Shown: positions 16,327-25,549 of the stretch, piece after piece | How the letters are laid out: each line of letters starts with the position of its first letter | Numbering within the stretch: the first letter of the stretch is position 1 | NCBI RefSeq assembly: GCF_000507185.2 | Contig: NZ_AYTM02000002.1 | Location: 1,139,501 to 1,203,500 of the forward strand | Source of the DNA: Pseudomonas syringae KCTC 12500 | GTDB taxonomy: Bacteria; Pseudomonadota; Gammaproteobacteria; Pseudomonadales; Pseudomonadaceae | Direction: 5' to 3' | DNA: 64,000 nucleotides | Program-made: the position numbers and the translations under genes | The notes under the pieces: generated by a model | The model's database searches: none | What the model saw: only the letters and a program-made list of their open reading frames with translations | Told to the model about the DNA's origin: nothing

Positions 16327-18378
16327 TTGAAGCTGGAACTCAAGAACAGCCTGTCGGTAAAGTTGCTGCGCGTTGTGCTGCTTTCGGCGCTTCTGGTAGG
16401 CATCCTGCTCAGCTGTGCGCAAATCGTCTTCGACGCCTACAAGACACGTCAGGCCGTGGCGAGCGATGCCGAGCGAATTCTCGGCATGTTTCGCGATCCT
16501 TCGACGCAGGCCGTCTACAGCCTGGACCGCGAGATGGGCATGCAGGTCATCGAGGGCCTGTTCCAGGATGACTCGGTACGCATGGCGTCCATAGGACACC
16601 CCAACGAAAGCCTGCTCGCCGAGAAAAACCGGCCACTGAAAACCTCCTCTACCCGCTGGCTGACAGACATCATCCTCGGCCAGGAGCGCAGCTTCACCAC
16701 TCAACTGGTAGGCCGCAACCCCTACAGCGAGTATTACGGCGACCTGCGCATCACGCTGGACACCGCCAATTACGGCGAAAGCTTTCTGGTCAATGCCGGA
16801 ATCATCTTCATCGCGGGCGTGCTGCGTGCGCTGGCAATGGGGCTGGTGTTGTATCTGGTCTATCACTGGCTGCTGACCAGACCGCTGTCAAAGATCATCG
16901 AACACCTGATCGCGATCAATCCCGACCGCCCCAGCGAACACCAGTTGCCGCTGCTCAAAGGCCACGAGAAAAACGAACTGGGAATCTGGGTCAACACCGC
17001 TAACCAGTTGCTGGCTTCCATTGAGCGCCACACTTACCTGCGCCATGAGGCCGAGAACAACCTGCAGCGCATGGCGCAGTACGACTTTCTCACCGGCCTG
17101 CCCAATCGACTTCAATTGCAGACCGGACTGGACAGGATTCTGGAAGACGCGGGACGCCAGCAACACAGAGTGGCGGTTCTTTGTGTAGGTCTGGATGACT
17201 TCAAGGGCATCAACGAACAGTTCAGTTATCATTCCGGTGACCAATTGCTGCTCGCCCTCGCTGATCGCTTGCGCGCGCACAGCGTAAGACTCGGCGCCCT
17301 TGCGCGCTTGGGCGGCGACCAGTTCGCGCTGGTCCAGTCCAACATCGAGCAGCCTTACGAGGCGGCTGAGCTGGCGCAAAATATCCTGGATGAGCTGGAA
17401 GCACCGTTCATCGTCGGTGATCAGCAGATTCGACTGCGGGCAACCATCGGCATCACGCTGTTCCCGGAAGACGGTGACAGCACCGAGAAGCTGTTGCAAA
17501 AAGCCGAGCAGACCATGACGCTGGCCAAAGCCCGCTCACGTAACCGGTATCAGTTCTACATCGCCAGCGTGGACAGCGAAATGCGTCGCCGCCGCGAACT
17601 CGAAAAAGACCTGCGCGAAGCCCTGCCACTCAATCAGTTGTACTTGGTCTATCAACCACAGATCAGCTACCGCGATCACCGTATCGTCGGTGTGGAAGCA
17701 CTGATCCGCTGGCAGCATCCGGAGCATGGCCTGGTGCCGCCGGACGTTTTCATCCCGCTGGCCGAACAGAACGGCACCATCATCGCCATCGGGGAATGGG
17801 TGCTGGATCAGGCCTGCCGCCAACTGCGCGAATGGCTCGATCAAGGCTTCACCGATTTGCGCATGGCAGTCAACCTGTCGACCGTGCAACTGCATCACGC
17901 CGAACTCCCCCGCGTGGTCAACAACCTGCTGCAGATCTACCGCTTACCACCGCGCAGCCTGGAACTGGAAGTGACCGAAACCGGGCTGATGGAAGATATC
18001 AACACCGCCGCCCAGCACTTGCTGAGCTTGCGCCGTTCCGGCGCCTTGATTGCCATCGATGACTTCGGCACCGGCTATTCATCCCTGAGCTACCTGAAAA
18101 GCCTGCCGCTGGACAAGATCAAGATTGACCGCAGCTTCGTGCAGGACCTGATCGATGACGACGATGACGCCACCATCGTGCGAGCCATTATCCAGTTGGG
18201 CAAAAGCCTGGGCATGCAAGTCATTGCCGAAGGCGTGGAGACCGTTGAGCAGGAGGCCTATGTGATGACCGAGGGCTGTCACGAAGGCCAGGGCTATCTG
18301 TACAGCAAGCCGCTGCCGGGTCGGGAGTTGCTGGCTTACCTCAAGCAGTCGCGTCAGGACCACGCCGCCAGCCTGTGA
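16327..18378 (+). CDS. bifA: Cyclic-di-GMP phosphodiesterase BifA
   Basis: 683-residue inner-membrane protein. Its order is a transmembrane helix near the N-terminus, a periplasmic sensor segment, a second helix pair around residues 160-180, a degenerate GGDEF domain (GGDQF in ARLGGDQFALV) and an intact EAL domain (VEALIRW, then NLSTVQL, DDFGTGYSSL, KIDRSF). Such BifA proteins hydrolyse c-di-GMP and favour swarming over biofilm. The TTG at 16327 is chosen as start because AAGGA lies seven bases upstream and the protein then begins KLELKNSLSVKLLR as in BifA; a GTG at 16261 lacks this support. Confidence 0.92.
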   Translation: MKLELKNSLSVKLLRVVLLSALLVGILLSCAQIVFDAYKTRQAVASDAERILGMFRDPSTQAVYSLDREMGMQVIEGLFQDDSVRMASIGHPNESLLAEKNRPLKTSSTRWLTDIILGQERSFTTQLVGRNPYSEYYGDLRITLDTANYGESFLVNAGIIFIAGVLRALAMGLVLYLVYHWLLTRPLSKIIEHLIAINPDRPSEHQLPLLKGHEKNELGIWVNTANQLLASIERHTYLRHEAENNLQRMAQYDFLTGLPNRLQLQTGLDRILEDAGRQQHRVAVLCVGLDDFKGINEQFSYHSGDQLLLALADRLRAHSVRLGALARLGGDQFALVQSNIEQPYEAAELAQNILDELEAPFIVGDQQIRLRATIGITLFPEDGDSTEKLLQKAEQTMTLAKARSRNRYQFYIASVDSEMRRRRELEKDLREALPLNQLYLVYQPQISYRDHRIVGVEALIRWQHPEHGLVPPDVFIPLAEQNGTIIAIGEWVLDQACRQLREWLDQGFTDLRMAVNLSTVQLHHAELPRVVNNLLQIYRLPPRSLELEVTETGLMEDINTAAQHLLSLRRSGALIAIDDFGTGYSSLSYLKSLPLDKIKIDRSFVQDLIDDDDDATIVRAIIQLGKSLGMQVIAEGVETVEQEAYVMTEGCHEGQGYLYSKPLPGRELLAYLKQSRQDHAASL

Positions 18379-18479
18379 GCCGGCTTGCACGCTTCCGGCC
18401 ATTCAGGTCATCTTGAAACCGACTGTTACAACCTGCCGGATGCTTGAACACGCCCACACAGGCGTTTTGCCTTTACATC

Positions 18480-18501
18480 GAATGCAAATCTTTCGCATTA
18501 T
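18480..18501 (+). promoter_or_regulatory. Fur-box-like site upstream of the imelysin gene
   Basis: GAATGCAAATC followed by TTTCGCATTAT resembles Pseudomonas Fur boxes (AATGC...GCATT arms). It lies about 60 bp before the lipoprotein start, where a promoter is expected. The match is partial. Iron control would fit the imelysin family. Confidence 0.35.
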
Positions 18502-18558
18502 GTCGCAGATTTTATGGGCGCACCCCCGCCTTCACCTTTATCGACGCAGGATTCCGTC

Positions 18559-19917
18559 ATGATTCGTATGCCTCTGGCAACCGCTAGTCTGTTGGCCATC
18601 GCTATCTCTCTCGCCGGTTGTGGCGAAGGCAAGGACAAGGCTGCCGCCCCGGCACCTGCGCCAGCCGCTGCTCCGGCGACGCCGGCTGTGACGCCTGCGG
18701 CCCCTGCTCCGGCAGCCGCTGCCCAGACTGACGATGCGGCGGCCAAGGCTGTGGTCGCGAACTACGCCAACATGGTGTCCGCCGTGTTCGACGATGCCGA
18801 GGCCGGCGCGAAAAAACTCAGCACTGCCGTCGACGCATTTCTGGCCAAACCCAACGATGAAACCCTGAAAGCCGCCCGTGAGGCGTGGATCGCTGCGCGT
18901 GTGCCTTACATGCAGAGCGAAGTCTTCCGCTTCGGCAACACCATCATCGACGACTGGGAAGGACAGGTTAACGCCTGGCCCCTGGACGAAGGCCTGATCG
19001 ACTATGTGGCCAAGGATTACCAGCACGCGCTGGGCAACCCGGGCGCCACTGCCAACATCATCGCCAACACCGAAATTCAGGTCGGCGAAGACAAGGTCGA
19101 CGTGAAGGAAATCACCTCCGAAAAACTCGCCAGCCTGAACGAACTGGGCGGTTCCGAGGCCAACGTCGCCACCGGCTACCACGCCATCGAATTCCTGCTC
19201 TGGGGCCAGGACCTGAACGGTACCGGCCCTGGCGCCGGCGCACGTCCGGCCAGCGATTACCTGCAAGGGGCTGGCGCAACCGGCGGCCACAATGACCGTC
19301 GCCGCGCCTACCTCAAGGCCGTCACCGACCTGCTGGTCAGCGACCTTGAAGAAATGTCCGGTAACTGGAAAGCCGGCGTGCCCGACAACTACCGCGCCAC
19401 GCTGGAAGCCGAATCCGGCGAAAGCGGTCTGCGCAAAATGCTCTTCGGCATGGGCAGCCTGTCGCTGGGTGAACTGGCGGGCGAGCGCATGAAAGTCGCA
19501 CTGGAAGCCAACTCCAGCGAAGACGAACACGATTGCTTCAGCGACAACACGCACAACTCGCACTTCTACAACGGCAAAGGCATTCGCAATGTCTACCTGG
19601 GCGAGTACACCCGTACTGACGGCAGCAAAGTCAGCGGGCCGAGCCTTTCGTCTCTGGTCGCCAAGGCAGACCCGGCCACGGACGCCACCTTGCGCGCTGA
19701 TCTGGACGACACTCAGGCCAAGTTGCAGGTCATCGTCGATCATGCGAACAAGGGCGAGCATTTCGACCAGTTGATCGCTGCCGGCAACACGGCTGGCAAT
19801 CAGGTGGTGCGTGACGCCATCGCCGCGCTGGTCAAACAGACAGGCGCTATCGAGCAGGCGGCTGGCAAGCTGGGCATCACTGACCTGAACCCGGACAACG
19901 CCGATCACGAGTTCTGA
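18559..19917 (+). CDS. Imelysin family lipoprotein (IcmP/IrpA-like)
   Basis: 452-residue lipoprotein with lipobox LAGC, then an Ala/Pro-rich linker (residues 25-60), then an imelysin domain carrying the GxHxxE motif (GYHAIEFLLWGQD). Imelysins are iron-linked envelope proteins. The P. aeruginosa equivalent was named insulin-cleaving metalloproteinase IcmP, but catalysis is doubtful for the family. The ATG at 18559 follows AGGA and opens directly into the lipoprotein signal. A UUCG-loop terminator follows. The related DUF1111, imelysin and DUF1513 genes lie downstream after an intervening antisense gene. Confidence 0.85.
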   Translation: MIRMPLATASLLAIAISLAGCGEGKDKAAAPAPAPAAAPATPAVTPAAPAPAAAAQTDDAAAKAVVANYANMVSAVFDDAEAGAKKLSTAVDAFLAKPNDETLKAAREAWIAARVPYMQSEVFRFGNTIIDDWEGQVNAWPLDEGLIDYVAKDYQHALGNPGATANIIANTEIQVGEDKVDVKEITSEKLASLNELGGSEANVATGYHAIEFLLWGQDLNGTGPGAGARPASDYLQGAGATGGHNDRRRAYLKAVTDLLVSDLEEMSGNWKAGVPDNYRATLEAESGESGLRKMLFGMGSLSLGELAGERMKVALEANSSEDEHDCFSDNTHNSHFYNGKGIRNVYLGEYTRTDGSKVSGPSLSSLVAKADPATDATLRADLDDTQAKLQVIVDHANKGEHFDQLIAAGNTAGNQVVRDAIAALVKQTGAIEQAAGKLGITDLNPDNADHEF

Positions 19918-19944
19918 TCAACCGCGTTTGTTGCAGTAACGATC

Positions 19945-19978
19945 AATGCCGGTCAGTTCGCTGACTGGCATTTTTTGT
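19945..19978 (+). terminator. Terminator with UUCG tetraloop
   Basis: 12-bp stem AATGCCGGTCAG / CTGACTGGCATT (one G-U pair) closed by TTCG and followed by six T. Strong intrinsic terminator for the imelysin gene. Confidence 0.9.
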
Positions 19979-20047
19979 GTCTGATTGACAGGCATTGTTT
20001 GCAACTGCCGTGCGCGTTGACCTGCGACATGGGCAGACTCCCAAGCA

Positions 20048-20677
20048 TCAATACAACGTATCCGCAATACGTCCCGGCAGCGCCTTGTCATAGGCTTCAC
20101 CGTCGATCTGCTCCGCCGAAACCGCTTTGAGGATCTGCCCGGCAGTGGGTAGCGCACTGCGTTCGATGTGCTTCGCCGGGTCCCACAAACCAGACCTGAT
20201 GGTCGCCCTGCTGCACTGGAAATACACGCTGGTCACTGAAATGCGCAGGACAGACCTGGGCAACTGGCCCTTCACTGCGAAGCGCGACAGCAACTCGGGC
20301 TCAACCGATATCTGTGCGGTTCCGTTGACGCGCAGGGTTTCACCCACGCCGGGTATGAGGAACAGCAGCGCGACGCGCGGATCGTTGACGATGTTGCGCA
20401 GCGTATCGATGCGGTTGTTGCCGCGTCGGTCCGGCAGGTAAAGCGTCTTGCTGTCCTCGATATGCACCAGGCCCGCCTGATCTCCTCGTGGAGAAGCATC
20501 AAGCCCGTCAGGACCGGCAGAGGCAAGCACGGCGAACGGTGCCTGCTCGATGAAAGGTCGATAGACCTCGTGAATGTGGTCAACTTCCTTGAGGAGCGAA
20601 GGAGGTGCGATCGGACCATAGATCGCTTCCAGTGCCTGGATGGTGGTCACGAACGCGCTGTTGTCCGGGTTATTCAT
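20048..20677 (-). CDS. Pyridoxamine 5'-phosphate oxidase-like flavoprotein
   Basis: 209-residue protein with the split-barrel FMN-binding fold: APFAVLASAGPDGLDASPRGD, the strand ILYLPDRRGNNRIDTLRN-like segment and the VALLFLIPGVGETLRVNGTA core. It most resembles the FMN-dependent MSMEG_1061-type subfamily. The ATG at 20677 is taken because the open frame upstream runs antisense through other sequence without homology. The gene sits in reverse orientation between two parts of the imelysin block and looks like an insertion into it. The physiological reaction is unknown. Confidence 0.8.
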   Translation of the reverse strand: MNNPDNSAFVTTIQALEAIYGPIAPPSLLKEVDHIHEVYRPFIEQAPFAVLASAGPDGLDASPRGDQAGLVHIEDSKTLYLPDRRGNNRIDTLRNIVNDPRVALLFLIPGVGETLRVNGTAQISVEPELLSRFAVKGQLPRSVLRISVTSVYFQCSRATIRSGLWDPAKHIERSALPTAGQILKAVSAEQIDGEAYDKALPGRIADTLY

Positions 20678-20903
20678 TGGATAATCTCTGCTGGCCGTTG
20701 GTGTATGAATGCTGCCAGCGTCATGTGACTGATCGTGTGAAGCAGCCTGCGCAGCATAGGCAAAAACATCAGGACCCGACCAGCCTCGAAGATTCGTAAC
20801 ATCACATTGCATGAGACGTCGCAAACGATAATCCCTCTTATTCAAACCGCACCAGGCTGATAAGCTTGCACGCCCCGATTTTTCGCCCCGTTGCAGGATG
20901 TCT

Positions 20904-22331
20904 ATGAGTACGCGGCTCCGTCTATCATTTGCCTTGTTCACGACCCTGGTCCTGAGCGCGTGCGATGACGCCCCGCGCTTCACGCATGCCGAGCCGGGAG
21001 AAGCCTTGTCGGGTGGCAGCGCCACCGTCAGCAAGAGCGACCAGAACGCCTTCTCGATGCCCTCGGCCAACCTGGCACCCGTACGGCGGCTGGATTTCAG
21101 CGTCGGCAACAGCTTTTTCCGCAGCCCGTGGGTGATTGCGCCGTCGACTACCACGGCTCGCGATGGGCTGGGGCCGTTGTTCAACACCAATGCCTGCCAG
21201 AACTGCCACATCAAGGACGGTCGCGGTCACCCGCCGGAGGCTGGCGACAGCAATGCCGTATCCATGCTGGTCAGGCTGTCGATTCCCGATGACCCGGCCT
21301 ATGCCGACCTCATAAAGCGCAACGGCGTGCTGCCCGAACCGGTCTACGGCGGGCAATTGCAGGACATGTCGAACCCCGGCGTTGCGCCCGAGGGCAAGGT
21401 GCGGGTCGAGTACGATGCGCTGACGGTCGAGTTTCGCGATGGCACGTCAGTCGAGCTGCGCCAGCCGACCCTCAGGATCACCCAGTTGGGCTATGGCCCC
21501 ATGCACCCCGATACTCACATCTCGGCTCGCGTGGCACTGCCGATGATCGGCCTGGGCTTGCTCGAGGCGATTGCCGATGATGCCATCCTTGCCAATGCCG
21601 ACCCCGACGACAAGAACGCCGATGGCATCTCGGGACGTCCCAACTGGGTGTGGGACGACGCTCGGCAAAAAGTGGTGATGGGCAGGTTTGGCTGGAAAGC
21701 CGGACAGCCAAACCTCAACCAGCAGAACGTGCATGCCTTTTCCGGTGATATGGGGCTGACCACCAGCCTGCGCCCTTTCGATGACTGCACGCCGGCCCAG
21801 ACCGATTGCCTGGCTGCGCCCAATGGCAATGGCCCGGATGGCGAACCGGAAGTCAGCGACAACATCCTGCGCCTGGTGGAGTTCTACACCCGCAACCTGG
21901 GTGTTCCGGCGCGTCGCAAGGTCGACGACCCTCAAGTGCTGGCAGGCAAGAACCTGTTTTTTCAGGCTGGCTGCCAGCAATGCCACACACCCGCTTTCAA
22001 AACCCGTAGCGACGCCGCCGAACCCGAGCTGGCCAATCAGGAGATTCGCCCGTACAGCGACTTGCTGCTGCACGACATGGGCGAAGGGCTGGCCGATAAC
22101 CGTACCGAGTTCCAGGCCACCGGTAGTGAGTGGCGCACCCCACCCTTGTGGGGGCTTGGCCTGACCGGCACGGTAAGCGGACACACCCAACTGTTGCACG
22201 ACGGTCGCGCGCGTAATGCGCTTGAGGCGATACTGTGGCACGGCGGCGAAGCCCAGGCGGCACAGCGCCAGGTTCTGGCTTTTGACGCACAGCAACGTGA
22301 AGCGCTGCTGGCCTTCCTGAATTCGTTATGA
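20904..22331 (+). CDS. DUF1111 di-haem lipoprotein (thiol oxidoreductase-like)
   Basis: 475-residue lipoprotein (lipobox LSAC) of the DUF1111 family, related to di-haem cytochrome c peroxidases. Two c-type haem sites are visible: CQNCH at about residue 97 and CQQCH near residue 355. It is predicted to be a periplasm-facing redox protein. I preferred ATG 20904 over 20898 because AGGA (20895-20898) is correctly spaced for it. Neighbouring imelysin and DUF1513 genes follow on the same strand, a linkage also known from other proteobacterial iron loci. Confidence 0.83.
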   Translation: MSTRLRLSFALFTTLVLSACDDAPRFTHAEPGEALSGGSATVSKSDQNAFSMPSANLAPVRRLDFSVGNSFFRSPWVIAPSTTTARDGLGPLFNTNACQNCHIKDGRGHPPEAGDSNAVSMLVRLSIPDDPAYADLIKRNGVLPEPVYGGQLQDMSNPGVAPEGKVRVEYDALTVEFRDGTSVELRQPTLRITQLGYGPMHPDTHISARVALPMIGLGLLEAIADDAILANADPDDKNADGISGRPNWVWDDARQKVVMGRFGWKAGQPNLNQQNVHAFSGDMGLTTSLRPFDDCTPAQTDCLAAPNGNGPDGEPEVSDNILRLVEFYTRNLGVPARRKVDDPQVLAGKNLFFQAGCQQCHTPAFKTRSDAAEPELANQEIRPYSDLLLHDMGEGLADNRTEFQATGSEWRTPPLWGLGLTGTVSGHTQLLHDGRARNALEAILWHGGEAQAAQRQVLAFDAQQREALLAFLNSL

Positions 22332-22392
22332 TTGCGCCCTTTGCAGAATCTTCCTGTTCACACATCTTCCTTTCAGAAATAAGGAGCCGGAC

Positions 22393-23457
22393 ATGTTCCG
22401 ACCCAAGTTGTTGCTGACCAGCCTTGCGGCACTTGCCTTGGGTGCCTGCTCGCCATCCGACCCTCAGGCGGTAACGTCCGCAGCGATTGCCAAACAGGTC
22501 ATCCTGCCGACCTACAGCCGTTGGGTGGAGGCTGATCGTCAGTTGGCAGCCAGCGCATTGGCGTTCTGCCAGGGCAAGACTGATCTGGCCAGCGCCCGCG
22601 CCGACTTTCTGAAAGCACAGAAGACCTGGGCCGAGTTGCAACCGCTGTTGATCGGCCCTCTGGCCGAAGGCAATCGCGCCTGGCAAATACAGTTCTGGCC
22701 CGACAAGAAGAATCTGGTGGGCCGTCAGGTCGAGCAACTGGTGACTGCACAGCCACAGATCACCGCTCAGGAACTGTCCAAGGCCAGTGTCGTGGTGCAG
22801 GGTTTGTCCGCCTACGAATACATCCTCTTCGACGCTGACATCGACATGGCCAATGCCGAGCAAAAAGCACGCTATTGCCCGCTACTGATGGCCATCGGTG
22901 AACGCCAGAAGCTGCTTGCCGAAGAAATCCTCAACAGCTGGAACAGCACCGACGGCATGCTCGCGCAACTGAGCAAGTTCCCCAATCAGCGCTACGCCGA
23001 TTCTCATGAAGCGATTGCCGAATTGCTGCGGGTTCAGGTCACCGCCCTCGACAGTCTGAAGAAAAAGCTCGGCACGCCATTGGGTCGCCAGAGCAAGGGG
23101 CAGCCACAGCCGTTCCAGGCAGATGCCTGGCGCAGCAAGTCGTCGCTCAGCAGCCTGGAAGCCAGCCTGATCAGCGCCGAGACGGTGTGGACCGGTGTCG
23201 ACAACAAGGGCTTGCGCAGCCTGCTGCCCGCCGAGCAGAAACCGCTGGCCGACAAAATCGATGCCGCCTACGCTAACAGCCGCAAATTGCTGTCGGAACT
23301 CAAGCCGCCGCTGGCCGACCTGCTGGCCACGGATGCAGGACGCCAGCAACTCAATGCGTTTTACGACAGCCTGAATGCCGTACACCGCCTGCACGAAGGC
23401 GAGCTGGCCAAGGCCCTCGGCATTCAATTGGGTTTCAACGCCAACGACGGCGATTGA
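22393..23457 (+). CDS. Imelysin family lipoprotein, second copy
   Basis: 354-residue lipoprotein (lipobox LGAC) with an imelysin-type helical domain (YSRWVEADRQLAASALAFC; KTWAELQPLLIGPL; GLSAYEYILFD, where the GxHxxE motif is replaced by GLSAYEY). It differs strongly from the IcmP-like protein upstream. It is probably an envelope protein linked to iron handling, acting with the di-haem DUF1111 protein just before it and the DUF1513 protein just after it, with which it forms an operon (gaps of 61 and 16 bp). Confidence 0.8.
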   Translation: MFRPKLLLTSLAALALGACSPSDPQAVTSAAIAKQVILPTYSRWVEADRQLAASALAFCQGKTDLASARADFLKAQKTWAELQPLLIGPLAEGNRAWQIQFWPDKKNLVGRQVEQLVTAQPQITAQELSKASVVVQGLSAYEYILFDADIDMANAEQKARYCPLLMAIGERQKLLAEEILNSWNSTDGMLAQLSKFPNQRYADSHEAIAELLRVQVTALDSLKKKLGTPLGRQSKGQPQPFQADAWRSKSSLSSLEASLISAETVWTGVDNKGLRSLLPAEQKPLADKIDAAYANSRKLLSELKPPLADLLATDAGRQQLNAFYDSLNAVHRLHEGELAKALGIQLGFNANDGD

Positions 23458-23473
23458 TCAAGAGGTAGAGGTG

Positions 23474-24580
23474 ATGTTGCGACGTCAGGCCATGGCGCTC
23501 GGCAGTCTTCTGCGCAGCGCCTGCACGCTGGGTGGTTGGACCCTGTTCAAGCAAAAGAACACACGCCCCTTGTTGCTTTCCGCTCGCGACGATGGCGACG
23601 GCAAGCACTATGCAGTGGGTTTCAAGCTCGACGGAACGCAGGTATTCGCGACCCGGGTGGGCCAGCGCTGCCACGACATCATCAATCATCCTGAGCTGCC
23701 ACTCGCGGTGTTCATCGCCCGTCGTCCTGGCACGGAAAGCTACCTGATCGACCTGCGCGATGGCCGTTTGCTGCAAACCATCGTTTCGCAGCCCGACCGC
23801 CACTTCTACGGCCATGCCGTGATTCATCGCGACGGCGAATGGTTGTATGCGACGGAAAACGATACCCGCGATCCAGGCCGCGGTTTATTGGGCGTCTACC
23901 GCTTCGTCGACGAGCGACTGGTGCACTCGGCCGAGATCCCCACGCATGGCATCGGCCCGCATCAGGTCTCCTGGATGCCGGACGGTGAAACGCTGGTGGT
24001 CGCCAATGGTGGCATTCGCACCGAATCGGAAAGCCGGGTAGAGATGAACCTCGATGCCATGCAACCCAGCCTGGTCATCATGCAGCGTGACGGTACCTTG
24101 CTCAGCAAGGAAGCGCTTTCCCAGCAGATGAACAGCGTGCGCCATATGGGCATTGCCAGCGATGGCACCATCGTCGCGGGTCAACAGTTCATGGGCGACA
24201 GCCACGAGTTGGCCGAACTGTTGGCAATCAAGCGTCCAGGCCAGCCATTCCAAGCGTTTCCGGTGGCAGAGGAGCAATTGCGCGCGATGGCCCACTACAC
24301 CGCCAGCGTCGCGGTACACAGTGACCTTCGACTGGTAGCCCTGACGGCACCCCGCGGCAACCGCTTCTTTATCTGGGATCTGGACAGTGGCGCATTGAAA
24401 CTGGATGCGCCGTTGCCGGACTGTGCGGGAGTGGGGGCTGTAGCCGACGGCTTTGTCGTGACCTCAGGCCAGGGACGCTGCCGCTTCTATGACTGTCGCA
24501 AAGCGCAACTGCTGGCCCAGCCATTGGACCTGCCAGCCGGGTTGTGGGACAACCATCTTCATCTGGCTCAGGTGGGTTAG
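23474..24580 (+). CDS. DUF1513 family protein
   Basis: 368-residue protein of the DUF1513 family, predicted beta-propeller-like (HRDGEWLYATENDT, GIGPHQVSWMPDGETLVVANGG). The N-terminus MLRRQAMALGSLLRSACTLGGW resembles a Tat-type signal with paired Arg. The start at 23474 follows GAGG. It ends the DUF1111-imelysin-DUF1513 operon. Function is unknown; conserved co-occurrence suggests a periplasmic role in the same iron-linked system. Confidence 0.8.
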   Translation: MLRRQAMALGSLLRSACTLGGWTLFKQKNTRPLLLSARDDGDGKHYAVGFKLDGTQVFATRVGQRCHDIINHPELPLAVFIARRPGTESYLIDLRDGRLLQTIVSQPDRHFYGHAVIHRDGEWLYATENDTRDPGRGLLGVYRFVDERLVHSAEIPTHGIGPHQVSWMPDGETLVVANGGIRTESESRVEMNLDAMQPSLVIMQRDGTLLSKEALSQQMNSVRHMGIASDGTIVAGQQFMGDSHELAELLAIKRPGQPFQAFPVAEEQLRAMAHYTASVAVHSDLRLVALTAPRGNRFFIWDLDSGALKLDAPLPDCAGVGAVADGFVVTSGQGRCRFYDCRKAQLLAQPLDLPAGLWDNHLHLAQVG

Positions 24581-24598
24581 GTAAGAGAGCCCAGGGCT

Positions 24599-24826
24599 TC
24601 AGTTTTTGATCCCGGTACCCTGCGCCAGGCTGTACATGAACAGCAACAGGTCGTGGTCCGGCTGCACGTTCACAAGATTCTTCGCCACACGTGGCAATGG
24701 GCAGTGGCCCTCGCCGTGCTGCGTGGTGAGGATGCGGGTAGACGGTTGTTCAAGCGCCGCCACGGCGACCGTGGCAACTGCCAGTGCACCGAAGATAAAC
24801 AGACCTCTTGCCATTTCTAGCTTCAT
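24599..24826 (-). CDS. Small secreted protein at the end of the wapQ-like operon
   Basis: 75-residue protein: signal-anchor-like N-terminus (GLFIFGALAVATVAVAAL) then a short domain with one Cys (GHCPLPRVAKNLVNVQ). No family is recognised. Its ATG overlaps the stop of the LPS-kinase-like gene by 4 bp (24823-24826), so it is translationally coupled and probably the last member of the ColR-linked operon. Confidence 0.6.
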   Translation of the reverse strand: MKLEMARGLFIFGALAVATVAVAALEQPSTRILTTQHGEGHCPLPRVAKNLVNVQPDHDLLLFMYSLAQGTGIKN

Positions 24827-25545
24827 GACTCTAAACCTTTGATAGAGCTGCCAAACGCTGCCTGGTAAAAGTAGATCAACTTCTGCCAGTCTGCAGCGCT
24901 GAATGACGAATGGCGTCGTAGCTGCTTCATATCGTGCTGGGCTGCGCCTTGAGCGGTAAGGCGGCGACGGCCCTTCTCGAGATCGAGCAAGGCGACCTCG
25001 ACGTTGGCGTCCGCCCCTTCTCCTGTCACGCGCACGAAAATGTGCTTGATGTACAGACAGCTGTGCTGCCAGCGGCCCAGGTGCATGCGGGCCAGAGTGG
25101 CTGCCACTTCCTTGAGCACACGCTCATAGAACAGCTCGCCATGGCGCTCGCGCCCTCCGGCAGCCTGCCACTTTTCAATTTCCTCGAAGCCTTCCAGCGC
25201 TACGGTGACCAACAATGCCCGCCAGGCGTTGTCCTCACCCCGCTCGGCACCACAAAACACCACTTCGGGGACGACGACGCCAAGCTTGCGTAGACCTTCA
25301 AGCGCCTCGCGCTCGCGCAGTACGGTGGGTCGGCCCAGCGGGTGCAGCAGGCTGCGGTAGATGTGACCTGTCTGGCGTTTGGCATAAAGGGTCTGCCCAT
25401 CGTCCATGATCAACCGCTGCACACCACTCTCTCCGCCGCGACGCACATTGGGTTCTTCAACCCATTCGCCACGCTGGCTCCAGAACTGATCGAACTCGTT
25501 CTGGATCGGGTTCACAACTGGTTCTTTCACGGACTGCAAACCCAT
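24823..25545 (-). CDS. LPS kinase InaA/WapQ-like protein
   Basis: 240-residue protein of the lipopolysaccharide kinase (Kdo/WaaP, InaA) family, protein-kinase-like fold: YAKRQTGHIYRSLLHPLGRPTVLREREALEGL, catalytic-loop region HLGRWQHSCLYIKHIFV, and LLDLEKGRRR with the DxE metal site. It probably phosphorylates a heptose or related LPS-core group in the cytoplasm. The ATG at 25545 follows AAGG, and the upstream extension is rejected since it overlaps the methyltransferase. In other pseudomonads the gene after colRS is called wapQ. Confidence 0.8.
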   Translation of the reverse strand: MGLQSVKEPVVNPIQNEFDQFWSQRGEWVEEPNVRRGGESGVQRLIMDDGQTLYAKRQTGHIYRSLLHPLGRPTVLREREALEGLRKLGVVVPEVVFCGAERGEDNAWRALLVTVALEGFEEIEKWQAAGGRERHGELFYERVLKEVAATLARMHLGRWQHSCLYIKHIFVRVTGEGADANVEVALLDLEKGRRRLTAQGAAQHDMKQLRRHSSFSAADWQKLIYFYQAAFGSSIKGLES

Positions 25546-25549
25546 CTTT

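Noticed and set aside
18538..19908. 456-codon open frame antisense to the imelysin gene
   Set aside because: The plus strand has a lipobox, family motif and terminator, while the antisense product is a low-complexity Val/Gly-rich sequence.
20678..21214. N-terminal extension of the flavoprotein gene on the minus strand
   Set aside because: It would overlap the promoter and start of the di-haem gene, and the family domain begins only after 20677.
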